Source of the DNA: Equadaptatus sp045642025
Lineage (GTDB): Bacteria; Synergistota; Synergistia; Synergistales; Synergistaceae
DNA: 43,592 nucleotides
Reading direction: 5' to 3'
NCBI GenBank assembly: GCA_045642025.1
Contig: JAZUIB010000059.1
Location: 1 to 43,592, forward strand
Shown here: positions 33,699 to 42,073 of the stretch, piece after piece
Layout: each line of letters begins with the position of its first letter
Numbering within the stretch: the first letter of the stretch is position 1
Notes under the pieces: generated by a model
Told to the model about the DNA's origin: nothing
What the model saw: the letters and a program-made list of their open reading frames with translations, nothing else
The model's database searches: none
Translations under genes and position numbers: made by a program

Positions 33699-34652
33699 AT
33701 GAAAGAACAGCTGCACGGACGTCATCTTCTCACCATGAAGCACCATACACCGCAGGAAATTGAGTATCTCATTGACCTTGCCGCGGAGCTGAAGCGCAAA
33801 AAGAAATCTGGGGAGAGGGGACATGCACTTGACGGCAAAAACATAGCTCTTATTTTTGAGAAACCCTCAACTCGCACACGCTGTGCTTTTACTGTTGCAA
33901 CAATCGACGAAGGCGGGCATTCAGAATATCTTGGCCGTAATGATATTCAGCTTGGTCACAAGGAAGACGTGAAGGATACTGCGCGCGTGCTTGGCCGTAT
34001 GTTTGACGGAATAGAATTTCGCGGATTCAGCCAGAAAACCGTTGAAGACCTTGCAAAATATTCTGGAGTTGCCGTGTGGAACGGTCTGACGGACGATTAA
34101 CTTCCGACCCAGCCACTTGAGGACTAGCTTACAAGATAGAAATAGCTCGGTGGACTGAGGGGTATTAAACTTGTCTTTATGGGTGACGGACGCAACAATA
34201 TGGCAAATTCACTTATGATCGGAGCGGCAAAATGCGGAATGCATTTTGTTGTCTGTGCGCCGAAGGAACTTTGGACAGCTCCTGAGCTTGTCGAAGAATG
34301 CAGGAAAATTGCCGAAGAAGACAAAACAGGCGCAAACATAGAAATTACCGCTGATCCCAAAGCAGCTGTTAAAGACGCTGATGCAATCTACACAGACGTA
34401 TGGGCATCAATGGGTGAAGAAGATCAGTATGAAGAACGCAAAAAGTTGCTTGCCCCTTATCAGGTAAACATGGAACTTATGAAAGCGACAGGCAAAGACA
34501 GCACAATATTTCTCCACTGTTTGCCTGCAGTCAAGGGCAGCGAGGTAACAGAAGATGTGCTAGAAGCATCATTTTCAAAAGTTTTTGACGAGGCGGAAAA
34601 CCGTTTGCATTCGATTAAGGCAGTAATGGTTGCCTCAATAGGGAAATATTAA
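33699..34652 (+). pseudogene. argF: Ornithine carbamoyltransferase, interrupted by four in-frame stops
   Basis: The two halves, 33699-34100 and 34179-34652, are in the same frame; read through, the 317-codon length is right for the family. The N-half has the carbamoyl-phosphate loop STRTRCAF and the WNGLTD segment; the C-half begins within FMGDGRNN and has SMGEEDQ and the catalytic HCLPA. Between them TAA at 34098 and TAG at 34125, 34137 and 34143 interrupt, and the expected HPTQ motif reads LPTQ. There is no net frameshift. Outside about 34098-34160 the sequence looks perfectly maintained. A strong AAGGAGG precedes the ATG. Possible readings are a very recent pseudogene, or a local sequence error in an intact gene. 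Sequence style is close to the catabolic (arcB) type. Confidence 0.85.
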
Positions 34653-34853
34653 AAACATCTGGCTTTGTGGTAAAATAATCCGGTAAAAATCGCAAGACAC
34701 GGAGTTGAATGCATGCTGCGAAAAAGATACTGCGAGAACAACCAGAAACAAGCGAAGTCGTGGTCGGTAGAGCGCGTTTCGCTTCCTCCGAACCTGTGCT
34801 TATGTACAGGCAATGTTCTTGTTAAAAACAAATTCTAATATGAGGTGATAAAT
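34653..34853 (+). other. Leader region of yebC with extended -10 and possible RNA structure
   Basis: TAAAAT at 34671-34676 is preceded by TGG as in the tig promoter. The predicted transcript has about 170 untranslated bases with pairing potential: AAGCGAA/TTCGCTT, CCTGT/ACAGG, and an enclosing AGAACA/TGTTCT. No known riboswitch, T-box or small RNA family was recognised. GAGGTG precedes the yebC ATG. Confidence 0.35.
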
Positions 34854-35600
34854 ATGTCAGGACATTCACACTGGGCAGGTATTAAACGCCGTAAAGAAGC
34901 ACAGGATGCAAAAAGAGGAGTAGCATTCCAGAAACTTATTAAAGACATTATAGCAGCAGCACGTGAAGGCGGCGGAGACCCCAACGCAAACTTCCGTCTT
35001 AAGGTTGCAATCGACCGTGCAAAATCCGGAAACGTTCCCGCTGATAACATTGAACGAGGTATTAAAAGAGGAACCGGGGAACTTGGCGGTCCTATGGAAG
35101 AAATTTACTACGAAGGCTACGGGCCTGACGGCGTTGCAGTTATAGTAGATGCTATGACTGACAACCGCAACAGAACAGCGCCTGTAATGCGTTCTCTTTT
35201 TACAAAATGCGGCGGACAAATTGGTGAAATGGGCTGTGTTGCATGGAACTTTGACCGCAAAGGCGTTATTCAGGTCATCGGAGACGGCATTGACGAAGAA
35301 GAACTCCTTATGGCAGTTCTTGACGCAGGCGGGGACGATATGTCTGCTGGAGACGAAGGCTTTGAAGTTACCTGCGAGCCGACAATGCTTGCCAAGGTTG
35401 CACAGGCGCTCAAAGATGCAGGCTACAATGTTGATTCAATGGAAATCAACATGATTCCCAAAAACACCGTAACAATCGACAACAAAGAAAAAGCACAGAA
35501 AATGCTTTCACTTGTTGAACGTTTTGAAGAAGAAGATGACGTTCAGGCAGTTTATGCCAACTTTGTAATTCCGGAAGAAATTCTTGCCGAACTTGACTAA
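34854..35600 (+). CDS. yebC: YebC/PmpR family protein
   Basis: ATG 34854 gives the family start MSGHSHWAGIK (GTG 34845 opens the frame) and has GAGGTG upstream; 248 residues. Three-domain TACO1/YebC fold with DNANFRLKVAIDRAK-like segment, GYGPDGVAV and a C-terminal EEDDVQAVYANF. Members act as transcriptional regulators or help ribosomes through proline stretches; which applies here cannot be told. It is followed directly by ruvCAB, a common arrangement. Confidence 0.94.
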   Translation: MSGHSHWAGIKRRKEAQDAKRGVAFQKLIKDIIAAAREGGGDPNANFRLKVAIDRAKSGNVPADNIERGIKRGTGELGGPMEEIYYEGYGPDGVAVIVDAMTDNRNRTAPVMRSLFTKCGGQIGEMGCVAWNFDRKGVIQVIGDGIDEEELLMAVLDAGGDDMSAGDEGFEVTCEPTMLAKVAQALKDAGYNVDSMEINMIPKNTVTIDNKEKAQKMLSLVERFEEEDDVQAVYANFVIPEEILAELD

Positions 35601-36114
35601 TTCAGCAAAAAATGCGCGCAGAGCCCTGGGCATAGACCCAGGGCTTGGTACTTGCGGCTATGGAGTGATTTCGCAATACGGCAACAGACTTGTGTGTGAA
35701 ACATACGGTGTTATCAAAACTCCGACAAAAGTTTCGATTACGCAGCGCCTAAAATGCCTTTATGATGAACTTCACATAATCCTTGACCAGTACAGACCGG
35801 ATGTTTTTGCAGTTGAAAAACTGTTTTTCGGAAGAAACGTTACAACGGCGGAAATGGTTTGGGAGGCGCGCGGAATTATTCTGCTGTATGCGTCAGAATT
35901 AGGGCTTGAGCCTTATGAACTTAAGCCTGCTGACGTAAAAATGGCAGTATGCGGTTATGGACTTGCCGAAAAAATACAAGTGCAAGGCATGGTGGCAAAA
36001 ATTTTAGGACTCCAAAAGCGTCCCACCCCTGACGATGCAGCAGATGCACTGGCAATAGCTATTGCCGGAATGACAGTTTCAAATTTTGACAACAATATTC
36101 TGAGAGGGTTGTAA
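35584..36114 (+). CDS. ruvC: Holliday junction endonuclease RuvC
   Basis: 176 residues, TTG 35584 preferred because GGAAG is six bases upstream; it overlaps yebC by 17 bases. Acidic catalytic residues appear in LGIDPG (Asp), VEKLFFG (Glu) and the C-terminal TPDDAADALA (Asp pair). It cuts Holliday junctions bound by RuvAB. ruvA begins after one base. Confidence 0.94.
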   Translation: MPNLTNSAKNARRALGIDPGLGTCGYGVISQYGNRLVCETYGVIKTPTKVSITQRLKCLYDELHIILDQYRPDVFAVEKLFFGRNVTTAEMVWEARGIILLYASELGLEPYELKPADVKMAVCGYGLAEKIQVQGMVAKILGLQKRPTPDDAADALAIAIAGMTVSNFDNNILRGL

Positions 36115-36115
36115 A

Positions 36116-36718
36116 ATGATCAGTTCACTTCGCGGAAAAGTGCTATCCGTTACAGATGACAGCATAATACTTGATGTTTCTGGCTTTGGCATACAGGTTT
36201 ATGCCTCAAAAGCTCTTATCACAAATGCCGTTGCAGGAGAAGAACTCAGCTGCTCCGCCTATATGCAGATAAGTGATGCCGGTGTCAGTATGTTCGGCTT
36301 TGCGGACGAAACCGAGAAAGAACTTTTCCTTGAACTGGTGCAGGTAAAGACAGTGGGCGGAAAACTTGCCATAACCGTTCTCAGACACAATAATTTCAAC
36401 GATATAATTCAGGCGATTACAAGCGCCTCCCCACAGCTTCTCTCAGCACCGGGGCTTGGCGTAAAAAGGGCAGAGCGTATATGCTTTGAACTGAAAAACA
36501 AAATTGCAAAAAAATTTCCGGAAGCGGGAGCCTCTTCTGTTTCCTTTGCCGCAGGCAGTTTTGACAGCTCTGTCATTGACGCGCTTGTGGGGCTTGGCTT
36601 CTCACAGAGCGAAGCAGCACGTGCGGTTGCTCTCTCAAAAGGCACAGCAGACGCGGACAGAGAATGGACAGAATCTGAACTTCTGCGAAGTGCCCTTGGC
36701 ATGCTCCAGAGACGTTAA
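36116..36718 (+). CDS. ruvA: Holliday junction DNA helicase subunit RuvA
   Basis: 200 residues: N-terminal OB-fold (MISSLRGKV start, DVSGFGIQV), helix-hairpin-helix region including VKTVGGKLA and LSAPGLGVKRAERI, and a C-terminal domain III (about 150-200, LVGLGFSQSEAARAV) that contacts RuvB. RuvA holds the four-way junction as a tetramer. Normal length; 15 bases from ruvB. Confidence 0.95.
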   Translation: MISSLRGKVLSVTDDSIILDVSGFGIQVYASKALITNAVAGEELSCSAYMQISDAGVSMFGFADETEKELFLELVQVKTVGGKLAITVLRHNNFNDIIQAITSASPQLLSAPGLGVKRAERICFELKNKIAKKFPEAGASSVSFAAGSFDSSVIDALVGLGFSQSEAARAVALSKGTADADREWTESELLRSALGMLQRR

Positions 36719-36733
36719 CGGAGGATTTGGACA

Positions 36734-37798
36734 ATGATGTACCCCGAACCCGATGAAAAATTTATGGAAAGAATGCGTTATGAGCCTGAACAAGAACTTG
36801 ACGTTCAGTCTCTGCGTCCGCTTGCGCTGGAAGAATTTGTCGGTCAAACAGAGCTTAAGGACAAACTGAGCATTTTTATGAGAGCCGCGCAGCAGCGCGA
36901 AGAACCGCTTGACCATGTACTTTTCTATGGTCCTCCGGGATTGGGAAAAACAACCTTGGCAGGAATTATTGCCAAGGAAATGAAAGGCAATCTGCGGGTG
37001 ACTACAGGACCTGCTTTGGAGCGTGCCGGCGATTTGGCGGCTCTTCTTTCAAACATTCAGCCGGGCGATGTGCTCTTTATAGATGAAATTCACAGAATGC
37101 CGCCGAATGTTGAAGAAATCCTGTATCCCGCAATGGAAGATTTCTCACTTTCAATAATTACAGGCAAAGGACCTCTTGCACGCAGCATCTCACTTACGCT
37201 GCCGCGCTTTACGCTTATAGGCGCCACAACACGGCTGGGGCTTCTCACCTCGCCGCTCAGAGCGCGTTTCGGTATTTCAGAACAGCTAAAACTATACACT
37301 CCGGAAGAACTTACAGATATTGTAAAACGCGGCGCCTCTGTGCTTGGAATTGGCATAAATGACGACGCGGCAGAAGAAGTAGGGCTGCGTTCACGCGGCA
37401 CTCCCCGTGTTGCGCTGCGCTTTTTGAGACGTGTACGCGACGTTGCTGAAGTAAAAAATATGACAATTATAGACCGCGCAACGGCTAACGAAGCACTGAA
37501 TATGCTCGGCGTTGACGCGGAAGGGCTTGATGACAGCGACAGAAAATACCTCACGGCGGTAGTAGAACTGTTCGAAGGCGGTCCTGTAGGATTGTCCACG
37601 CTTGCTGCTGCTTTGAATGAAGACATGAGAACAATAGAAGATATATACGAGCCGTATCTGATACAGAAAGGGCTTATTGAACGTACACCGCGCGGACGTA
37701 AGGCTACAAAAGGCGCATGGGCATATCTCGGAAAACCTGTACCCAAAGACTACATGCAGTATCAGCAGACACAGCTGCTCACTACGGACGGAGAATAA
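36734..37798 (+). CDS. ruvB: Holliday junction branch-migration ATPase RuvB
   Basis: 354 residues. Walker A GPPGLGKT at 66-73, Walker B LFIDEIHRM, sensor GATTRLG and the C-terminal winged helix with PRGRKAT. The N-terminal RPLALEEFVGQ is the family start. It drives branch migration with RuvA. CGGAGG precedes two adjacent ATG codons (36734, 36737). The stop overlaps the next ATG (TAATG). Confidence 0.96.
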   Translation: MMYPEPDEKFMERMRYEPEQELDVQSLRPLALEEFVGQTELKDKLSIFMRAAQQREEPLDHVLFYGPPGLGKTTLAGIIAKEMKGNLRVTTGPALERAGDLAALLSNIQPGDVLFIDEIHRMPPNVEEILYPAMEDFSLSIITGKGPLARSISLTLPRFTLIGATTRLGLLTSPLRARFGISEQLKLYTPEELTDIVKRGASVLGIGINDDAAEEVGLRSRGTPRVALRFLRRVRDVAEVKNMTIIDRATANEALNMLGVDAEGLDDSDRKYLTAVVELFEGGPVGLSTLAAALNEDMRTIEDIYEPYLIQKGLIERTPRGRKATKGAWAYLGKPVPKDYMQYQQTQLLTTDGE

Positions 37799-38019
37799 TG
37801 CAGCAGCTTGGCAGAACACTGATATATTTCGGACTGCTTCTAATCATTGCAGGCGTAATTCTTATGCTTGCCGGCAAATTTTCAATTCCGTTCGGAAAAC
37901 TGCCTGGTGACATAACATATCACGGCAAAAAAGTTACAGTTTTTGCCCCTTTTGGTACGATGCTTATTGTGAGCATTGTAATTTCTTTAATTCTGCATTT
38001 CTTTTCACGGTTCAAATGA
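37798..38019 (+). CDS. DUF2905-type small membrane protein
   Basis: 73 residues; the ATG shares a base with the ruvB stop. Two membrane helices (about 8-28 and 50-70) flank a short loop with LPGDITYHGKKVTVFAP, the diagnostic centre of DUF2905 (PF11146) proteins. Its function is unknown; it occurs next to ruvB in many anaerobes. The stop overlaps the spoIID-like start by four bases. Confidence 0.85.
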   Translation: MQQLGRTLIYFGLLLIIAGVILMLAGKFSIPFGKLPGDITYHGKKVTVFAPFGTMLIVSIVISLILHFFSRFK

Positions 38020-39146
38020 AAAAATATCTAACTTTATTCACAATAATTATTATACTCTGCGGCACTGCACAGGCGCAGGATTTTGACGCAGGTTATGAAG
38101 GCTATGTCCTCACGCATGTCAAAAAGGAAATGAGTCCTTCTTGGAATATAGAAGCACTTAAAGCACAGGCAGTGCTTGCCCGCACCTTTGAACTTAAGGC
38201 AGGGCACGGAAACAAAACAGCGGCCGCAGATTTCTCGTCAAATGACGCGCCCACCAGAGCTGTTACGGAAACTGCAGGGCTTGTGCTCAAATACAACGGT
38301 CAGACAGCCTCAGTCTTTTACCACGCTGACAGCGGTGGCTGCACAACGGGGAACAACGAAGTATGGGGCGGCACAAAAATCCCGTATCTCATTACAAGGC
38401 CTGATAAATTTCAAGTGAAAACCGCTCACAGTTTCTGGCAGAAAAGCATGTCGCGCGCACAACTTGAAGATGCGTTGTCCTCACGTCAGATCAATGTCGG
38501 ACAACTTCTGTCATTTGAGAACATCCAACGTGACGAAAGCGGACGAATAATGTCGCTCGAAATTGTCGGAACAGATGGCAGAATCAAACTAAACGGCAAT
38601 AAATTCAGAACAGCGGCAGGACTGAAAAGCACAATGGTAAATTTCGGCAAAAGCGCACCGCAGAAGTCAGTTGTGCGAACAACGACAAAAACGCCGTTAC
38701 GGCATATAAATTACATAGGCAGAAAGCGTGTGATTGACCGCAGCACAATGCCAGAAAACAAACATGAAAAACTTGACTGGTTTGCTGACAACAGGCTGTT
38801 TACTGTTGACGAATACATGAAAATGCTTGCAAAACCAGAAAAAATTGACGAATATATCGAACTTGGAATGAAACGCCTTGACACGGCGCAGAACGTAAAA
38901 ACGGGAAACACACAACAGCCGCAGAAAACCGCAGTACAGACAGAGATACATGCTATGCCGGCAGAAACAAACATCGTGAACCAGTCTGCATACACAATCG
39001 GAGAAACAATAACCTTTACAGGCAGAGGCTGGGGGCATGGCGTAGGGCTTCCTCAGTGGCAGGCAAAAATAATGGCTGACAACGGCTGGACATATCAGCA
39101 GATACTCGAATACTATTTCCCCGGACTCATATTGGAACATTACTGA
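38016..39146 (+). CDS. SpoIID/LytB-domain protein, probable peptidoglycan lytic transglycosylase
   Basis: 376 residues with a signal peptide (cleavage near AQA at 20). The SpoIID domain has KKEMSPSW with the probable catalytic Glu, EALKAQAVLART, the zinc-region YHADSGGCT and, after a divergent insert of about 130 residues (200-330), the C-terminal GRGWGHGVGLPQWQA and YYFPG. SpoIID cleaves glycan strands stripped of stem peptides during sporulation; homologues exist in non-sporulating bacteria for septal wall remodelling. Nothing else here suggests sporulation. Coupled to queA by a TGATG overlap. Confidence 0.88.
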   Translation: MKKYLTLFTIIIILCGTAQAQDFDAGYEGYVLTHVKKEMSPSWNIEALKAQAVLARTFELKAGHGNKTAAADFSSNDAPTRAVTETAGLVLKYNGQTASVFYHADSGGCTTGNNEVWGGTKIPYLITRPDKFQVKTAHSFWQKSMSRAQLEDALSSRQINVGQLLSFENIQRDESGRIMSLEIVGTDGRIKLNGNKFRTAAGLKSTMVNFGKSAPQKSVVRTTTKTPLRHINYIGRKRVIDRSTMPENKHEKLDWFADNRLFTVDEYMKMLAKPEKIDEYIELGMKRLDTAQNVKTGNTQQPQKTAVQTEIHAMPAETNIVNQSAYTIGETITFTGRGWGHGVGLPQWQAKIMADNGWTYQQILEYYFPGLILEHY

Positions 39147-40204
39147 TGAAACCAGATTTCAACAAAACCTCAACCTTTGATTACCCCCTTGACGAGACGC
39201 TGATAGCGCAAAATCCGGCATCTCCGCGTGATTCCGCGCGCCTAATGGTGATAAACAAAGAAACGGCAAAAATTGAACACAGAATTTTCCGCGATGTCAC
39301 TGATTACCTCAAGCCCGGCGACCTGCTTGTAATGAACGACACCAGAGTGCTCCCCGCGCGCCTTGAAGGCAGAAAAAACGGAACAGGCGCAAAAGTAGAA
39401 ATATTTTTCCTCTCGCCTGTGTCTGAAAATCAGGACAAATGGACAGCACTCGTAAAACCTGGAAGAAAACTTCCGGAAGGTACAAAAGTTACACTAACCG
39501 GAGGCAGTGTGGTAACAGTTGGCGAACGTCTGGAAGACGGACTGCGCTACATCACCTTCTCAAAAGAAGACAATGCGCTTGACGTCATACACAAAAACGG
39601 ACAGACGCCGCTTCCTCACTACATAACACACAGCACAGCAGACTCCGAAGAATACCAGACAGTTTACTCAAAACTCGAAAAAGAAAATTCCGTTGCCTCA
39701 CCCACGGCAGGACTCCATTTCACAAACGAACTGCTCGAAAAAATATACGCGTCTGGCGTTGAACATGCCTTTGTAACGTTGCAGGTGGGGCTCGGCACAT
39801 TTCGTCCTGTGAAAACAGACAACGTAGACGAACACATAATGCACTTTGAACTTTGCGAAATACCGCCTGAAACGGCAGAAAAAATAAACCGCGCAAAAAC
39901 AGAAGGCAGACGCGTCATCGCAGTCGGAACAACAGTTGTGCGAACACTTGAAAGCTTTGCCGAAAAATCGGCAGAATACGGCAGAATACAACCCGGAATA
40001 ATGAACTCCAACCTCTTCATCCGCCCCGGCTTTGACTACAAAATAGTTGACGCACTCATCACCAACTTCCATCTGCCCAAAAGCACACTGCTTATGCTCG
40101 TTGCGGCATTTGCAGGCTACGACACCGTTATGGCGGCATACAAAGAAGCCATGGAACAAAAATACAGAGTTTTCTCATTCGGAGATGCCACAATGTGGTA
40201 CTAA
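39146..40204 (+). CDS. queA: S-adenosylmethionine:tRNA ribosyltransferase-isomerase
   Basis: 352 residues, start overlapping the spoIID-like stop by one base. Family blocks: FDYPLDETLIAQNP, RDSARLMV, DLLVMNDTRVLPARL, SPTAGLHFT, LQVGLGTFRPV, VGTTVVRTLES and the C-terminal NFHLPKSTLLMLV. It transfers and rearranges the ribosyl group of SAM onto preQ1 at tRNA position 34 in queuosine synthesis. tgt is often adjacent but is not in this window. Confidence 0.96.
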   Translation: MKPDFNKTSTFDYPLDETLIAQNPASPRDSARLMVINKETAKIEHRIFRDVTDYLKPGDLLVMNDTRVLPARLEGRKNGTGAKVEIFFLSPVSENQDKWTALVKPGRKLPEGTKVTLTGGSVVTVGERLEDGLRYITFSKEDNALDVIHKNGQTPLPHYITHSTADSEEYQTVYSKLEKENSVASPTAGLHFTNELLEKIYASGVEHAFVTLQVGLGTFRPVKTDNVDEHIMHFELCEIPPETAEKINRAKTEGRRVIAVGTTVVRTLESFAEKSAEYGRIQPGIMNSNLFIRPGFDYKIVDALITNFHLPKSTLLMLVAAFAGYDTVMAAYKEAMEQKYRVFSFGDATMWY

Positions 40205-40218
40205 AAGGAGGCCCTGCA

Positions 40219-40866
40219 ATGAACTTTGAAAACACTGAAATCAAAACATTCCTTGAAGAACTGTCGTCAAAATCGCCGGCGCCCGGGGGAGGAAGCGCTT
40301 CCGCAGTCTGCGCCGCGCTTTCTGCCGCTCTAGTGTCCATGGTGGCGAATTTAACAACCGGCAAAGAAAAATACGCAGAGCAAGAGCCTGTAATGCAGCA
40401 GCTGCTTGCTGAAACAAAAGAACTGCGTCAGCGTTTCATAAAACTTATGCAGGAAGACATAGACGCATACAGTTTCTATGCAAGAGCGCTTAAAATGAAA
40501 CGCGAAACAGAACTGGAAAAACGCGCCAGAAAAAGCGCCATGCAAGACGCAATACGCCTCTCAACAGAAGTGCCGCTCAAAATGATAGACGCCTGCGCTC
40601 AGACAGCGGAACTTGCGCTGACTGCGGCAAAATACGGCAATCCCAATGCAATAAGCGACGCAGGAGCTGCGGCACTCTTTGCACAGGCAGCCGCAAAATC
40701 GGCAGCCTACAACGTTTACATGAACCTGCCGCACATAAACGACGCAGAACTTGCAGGGGCAAGCCAGGTCAAAATGCTTGAAGGCATTGAAAAAGTGAGC
40801 AAAACTGCGGAAGAAGTCAGTACAATACTACAGAAAATTTTTGACGCGGCAGTCAACGGAGCGTAA
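40219..40866 (+). CDS. fchA: Stand-alone cyclodeaminase/cyclohydrolase (FTCD C-terminal family)
   Basis: ATG 40219 is preceded by AAAGGAGG; 215 residues. The start SKSPAPGGGSASA and following LVSMVANLTTGKEKY are the signature of the FTCD_C family (formiminotetrahydrofolate cyclodeaminase, or the methenyl-THF cyclohydrolase FchA of one-carbon pathways). All-helical protein, cytosolic. The symbol is used for the stand-alone type; the exact reaction cannot be decided here. It is separated from the next gene by two bases. Confidence 0.85.
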   Translation: MNFENTEIKTFLEELSSKSPAPGGGSASAVCAALSAALVSMVANLTTGKEKYAEQEPVMQQLLAETKELRQRFIKLMQEDIDAYSFYARALKMKRETELEKRARKSAMQDAIRLSTEVPLKMIDACAQTAELALTAAKYGNPNAISDAGAAALFAQAAAKSAAYNVYMNLPHINDAELAGASQVKMLEGIEKVSKTAEEVSTILQKIFDAAVNGA

Positions 40867-40868
40867 AA

Positions 40869-41642
40869 ATGTTCAAACCAGACAAACTGCAGCTGCGTGC
40901 CGAAATAACAAACAATCAAACACATGCTGAAAGAGTTGCTGTTTCAATGCTCGTAAACGGCTGCAAACTGCCATTTACATTCAGCGTCCGCGCGCTGCTC
41001 TACGCGCTCGAATACTCAGGCAGAATAAATCTGCTTTACATACCCGGACAGAATGCTGTTCAAAGCGACATAATAATAGACGAAAGCAACTACTGGATAT
41101 GGAAAAACCACTTCATACCGCAGCAGCCGCCCATGGTGTGGCACTTCGAGCGTGACAAAGCGCTGCGGCAGCTCAAACGTCTGCAAAACAGCCTTGCAAA
41201 ACTCACCGAAAACAAACCTGAACTTACCTTCGACAACGGAGAAACAATCCCCGAAGTCATAGCCTACGAATACAAACGCCCGAAACTGCTGTGGCACGAC
41301 TACTTCAACAAAGAACTTGCAAAAAAACTCCTTGCGGTCAAAAACAACGGCTGGCAGACAGACGAAAACGACCTAAAAGAAATAGAAAAATATCTTCTTG
41401 ACGGAGCATACATATACAAAGAAAACAGAAGCGGCAAACGACTGCTTGACAAAATACTTGACCAGCCGAACGCCCAACTCAAAGAACTAGTCTGCAAAAT
41501 AGCCAACTACCCGTTGACAGAGCCTGACACAAACACAATCACACTGATAAAAGACGGAAAAGAAAAACGCTTCGGCGCGCCTAAAAGAATGTCCCTGCGC
41601 GAAGCATTAGAAAGAGATTTCCTCGTAGAAATTTACGAGTAA
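40869..41642 (+). CDS. Unknown 257-residue protein in the queA-fchA run
   Basis: Starts two bases after the fchA stop and uses codons like its neighbours, so it is real. The N-terminal 100 residues look mixed alpha/beta (TFSVRALLYALEY, then INLLYIPG), a WIWKNHF and WHFERDKAL segment follows, then a strongly basic/acidic helical region to about 200, and a C-terminal domain with LIKDGKEKRFGAP. Tryptophans and charged residues are abundant, cysteines few; no signal peptide, membrane helix or nucleotide motif is visible. I do not recognise a family. Its place at the end of the operon gives no function. Confidence 0.75.
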   Translation: MFKPDKLQLRAEITNNQTHAERVAVSMLVNGCKLPFTFSVRALLYALEYSGRINLLYIPGQNAVQSDIIIDESNYWIWKNHFIPQQPPMVWHFERDKALRQLKRLQNSLAKLTENKPELTFDNGETIPEVIAYEYKRPKLLWHDYFNKELAKKLLAVKNNGWQTDENDLKEIEKYLLDGAYIYKENRSGKRLLDKILDQPNAQLKELVCKIANYPLTEPDTNTITLIKDGKEKRFGAPKRMSLREALERDFLVEIYE

Positions 41643-41783
41643 CCGGCGGCATTCAGCGATTAACGCTTATCCTTAAAGACTGCCCGAGTTTACTCATTTT
41701 CTCAGTGTCCCTGATAAACTCAAACCATGAATAACTCATTGTCCTAAAACAGGAATTATGTAAATGATAATGTAAAGGTTCGT

Positions 41784-41820
41784 CTTGCTGCGAAAATCGC
41801 AGATTTTGCGCAGCATCAAG
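41784..41820. repeat. Q-type palindromic element, divergent copy
   Basis: CTTGCTGCG ... AAAATC-GCA-GATTTT ... CGCAGCATCAAG: nested pairing with two small bulges. The outer arms match the Q elements at 42581 and 43317, but the inner stem is entirely different (AAAATC/GATTTT). Confidence 0.7.
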
Positions 41821-41833
41821 GGCTGAAAATCCT

Positions 41834-41900
41834 CGTCTCACTGCGGGACGCGAAGCGTCAGCGCAGTGCCCAGCGACGTTACGGGCAAAGCCCGTCAGGA
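41834..41900. repeat. Q-type element, copy with two hairpins
   Basis: ACTGCG and CGCAGT enclose GACGC-GAA-GCGTC; a second perfect hairpin ACGGGC-AAA-GCCCGT follows at 41881-41895. The same pair of hairpins recurs at 42585-42640 and, with changed bases, at 43321-43375. Confidence 0.75.
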
Positions 41901-41914
41901 TTTTAGAAGATAAC

Positions 41915-41959
41915 GACACTGGATTCTGCGCTACGGCTGCGCCGTCCGCAGAATGACAG
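41915..41959. repeat. P-type palindromic element, copy 1
   Basis: GACACTGG, then ATTCTGCG (41923-41930) pairing with CGCAGAAT (41947-41954), inner GGC/GCC stem. A lone right half (CCGCAGAATGACG) follows at 41977-41989. Confidence 0.8.
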
Positions 41960-42002
41960 AGGGGTTGGACAAACTTCCGCAGAATGACGATTGAAGAAAA
42001 TG

Positions 42003-42028
42003 GGGCAGAACATCTGCCCTGTTTTTTT
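42003..42028 (+). terminator. Terminator-like hairpin upstream of the first Adhesin_E-like gene
   Basis: GGGCAGA-ACA-TCTGCCC followed by a run of seven T. It isolates the following gene from upstream transcription; TATAAT at 42038-42043 is the likely -10 of that gene, without a clear -35. An equivalent hairpin lies at 42741. Confidence 0.75.
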
Positions 42029-42073
42029 ATTTTGCTATATAATATTGTTATCAAATAACAGGTGGTGGACAGA

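Noticed and set aside
33699..34652. Functional carbamoyltransferase using stop-codon recoding
   Set aside because: Four stops of two kinds within 48 bases, with additional missense changes such as LPTQ for HPTQ, do not fit known recoding; other genes here end normally with TAA, TAG and TGA.
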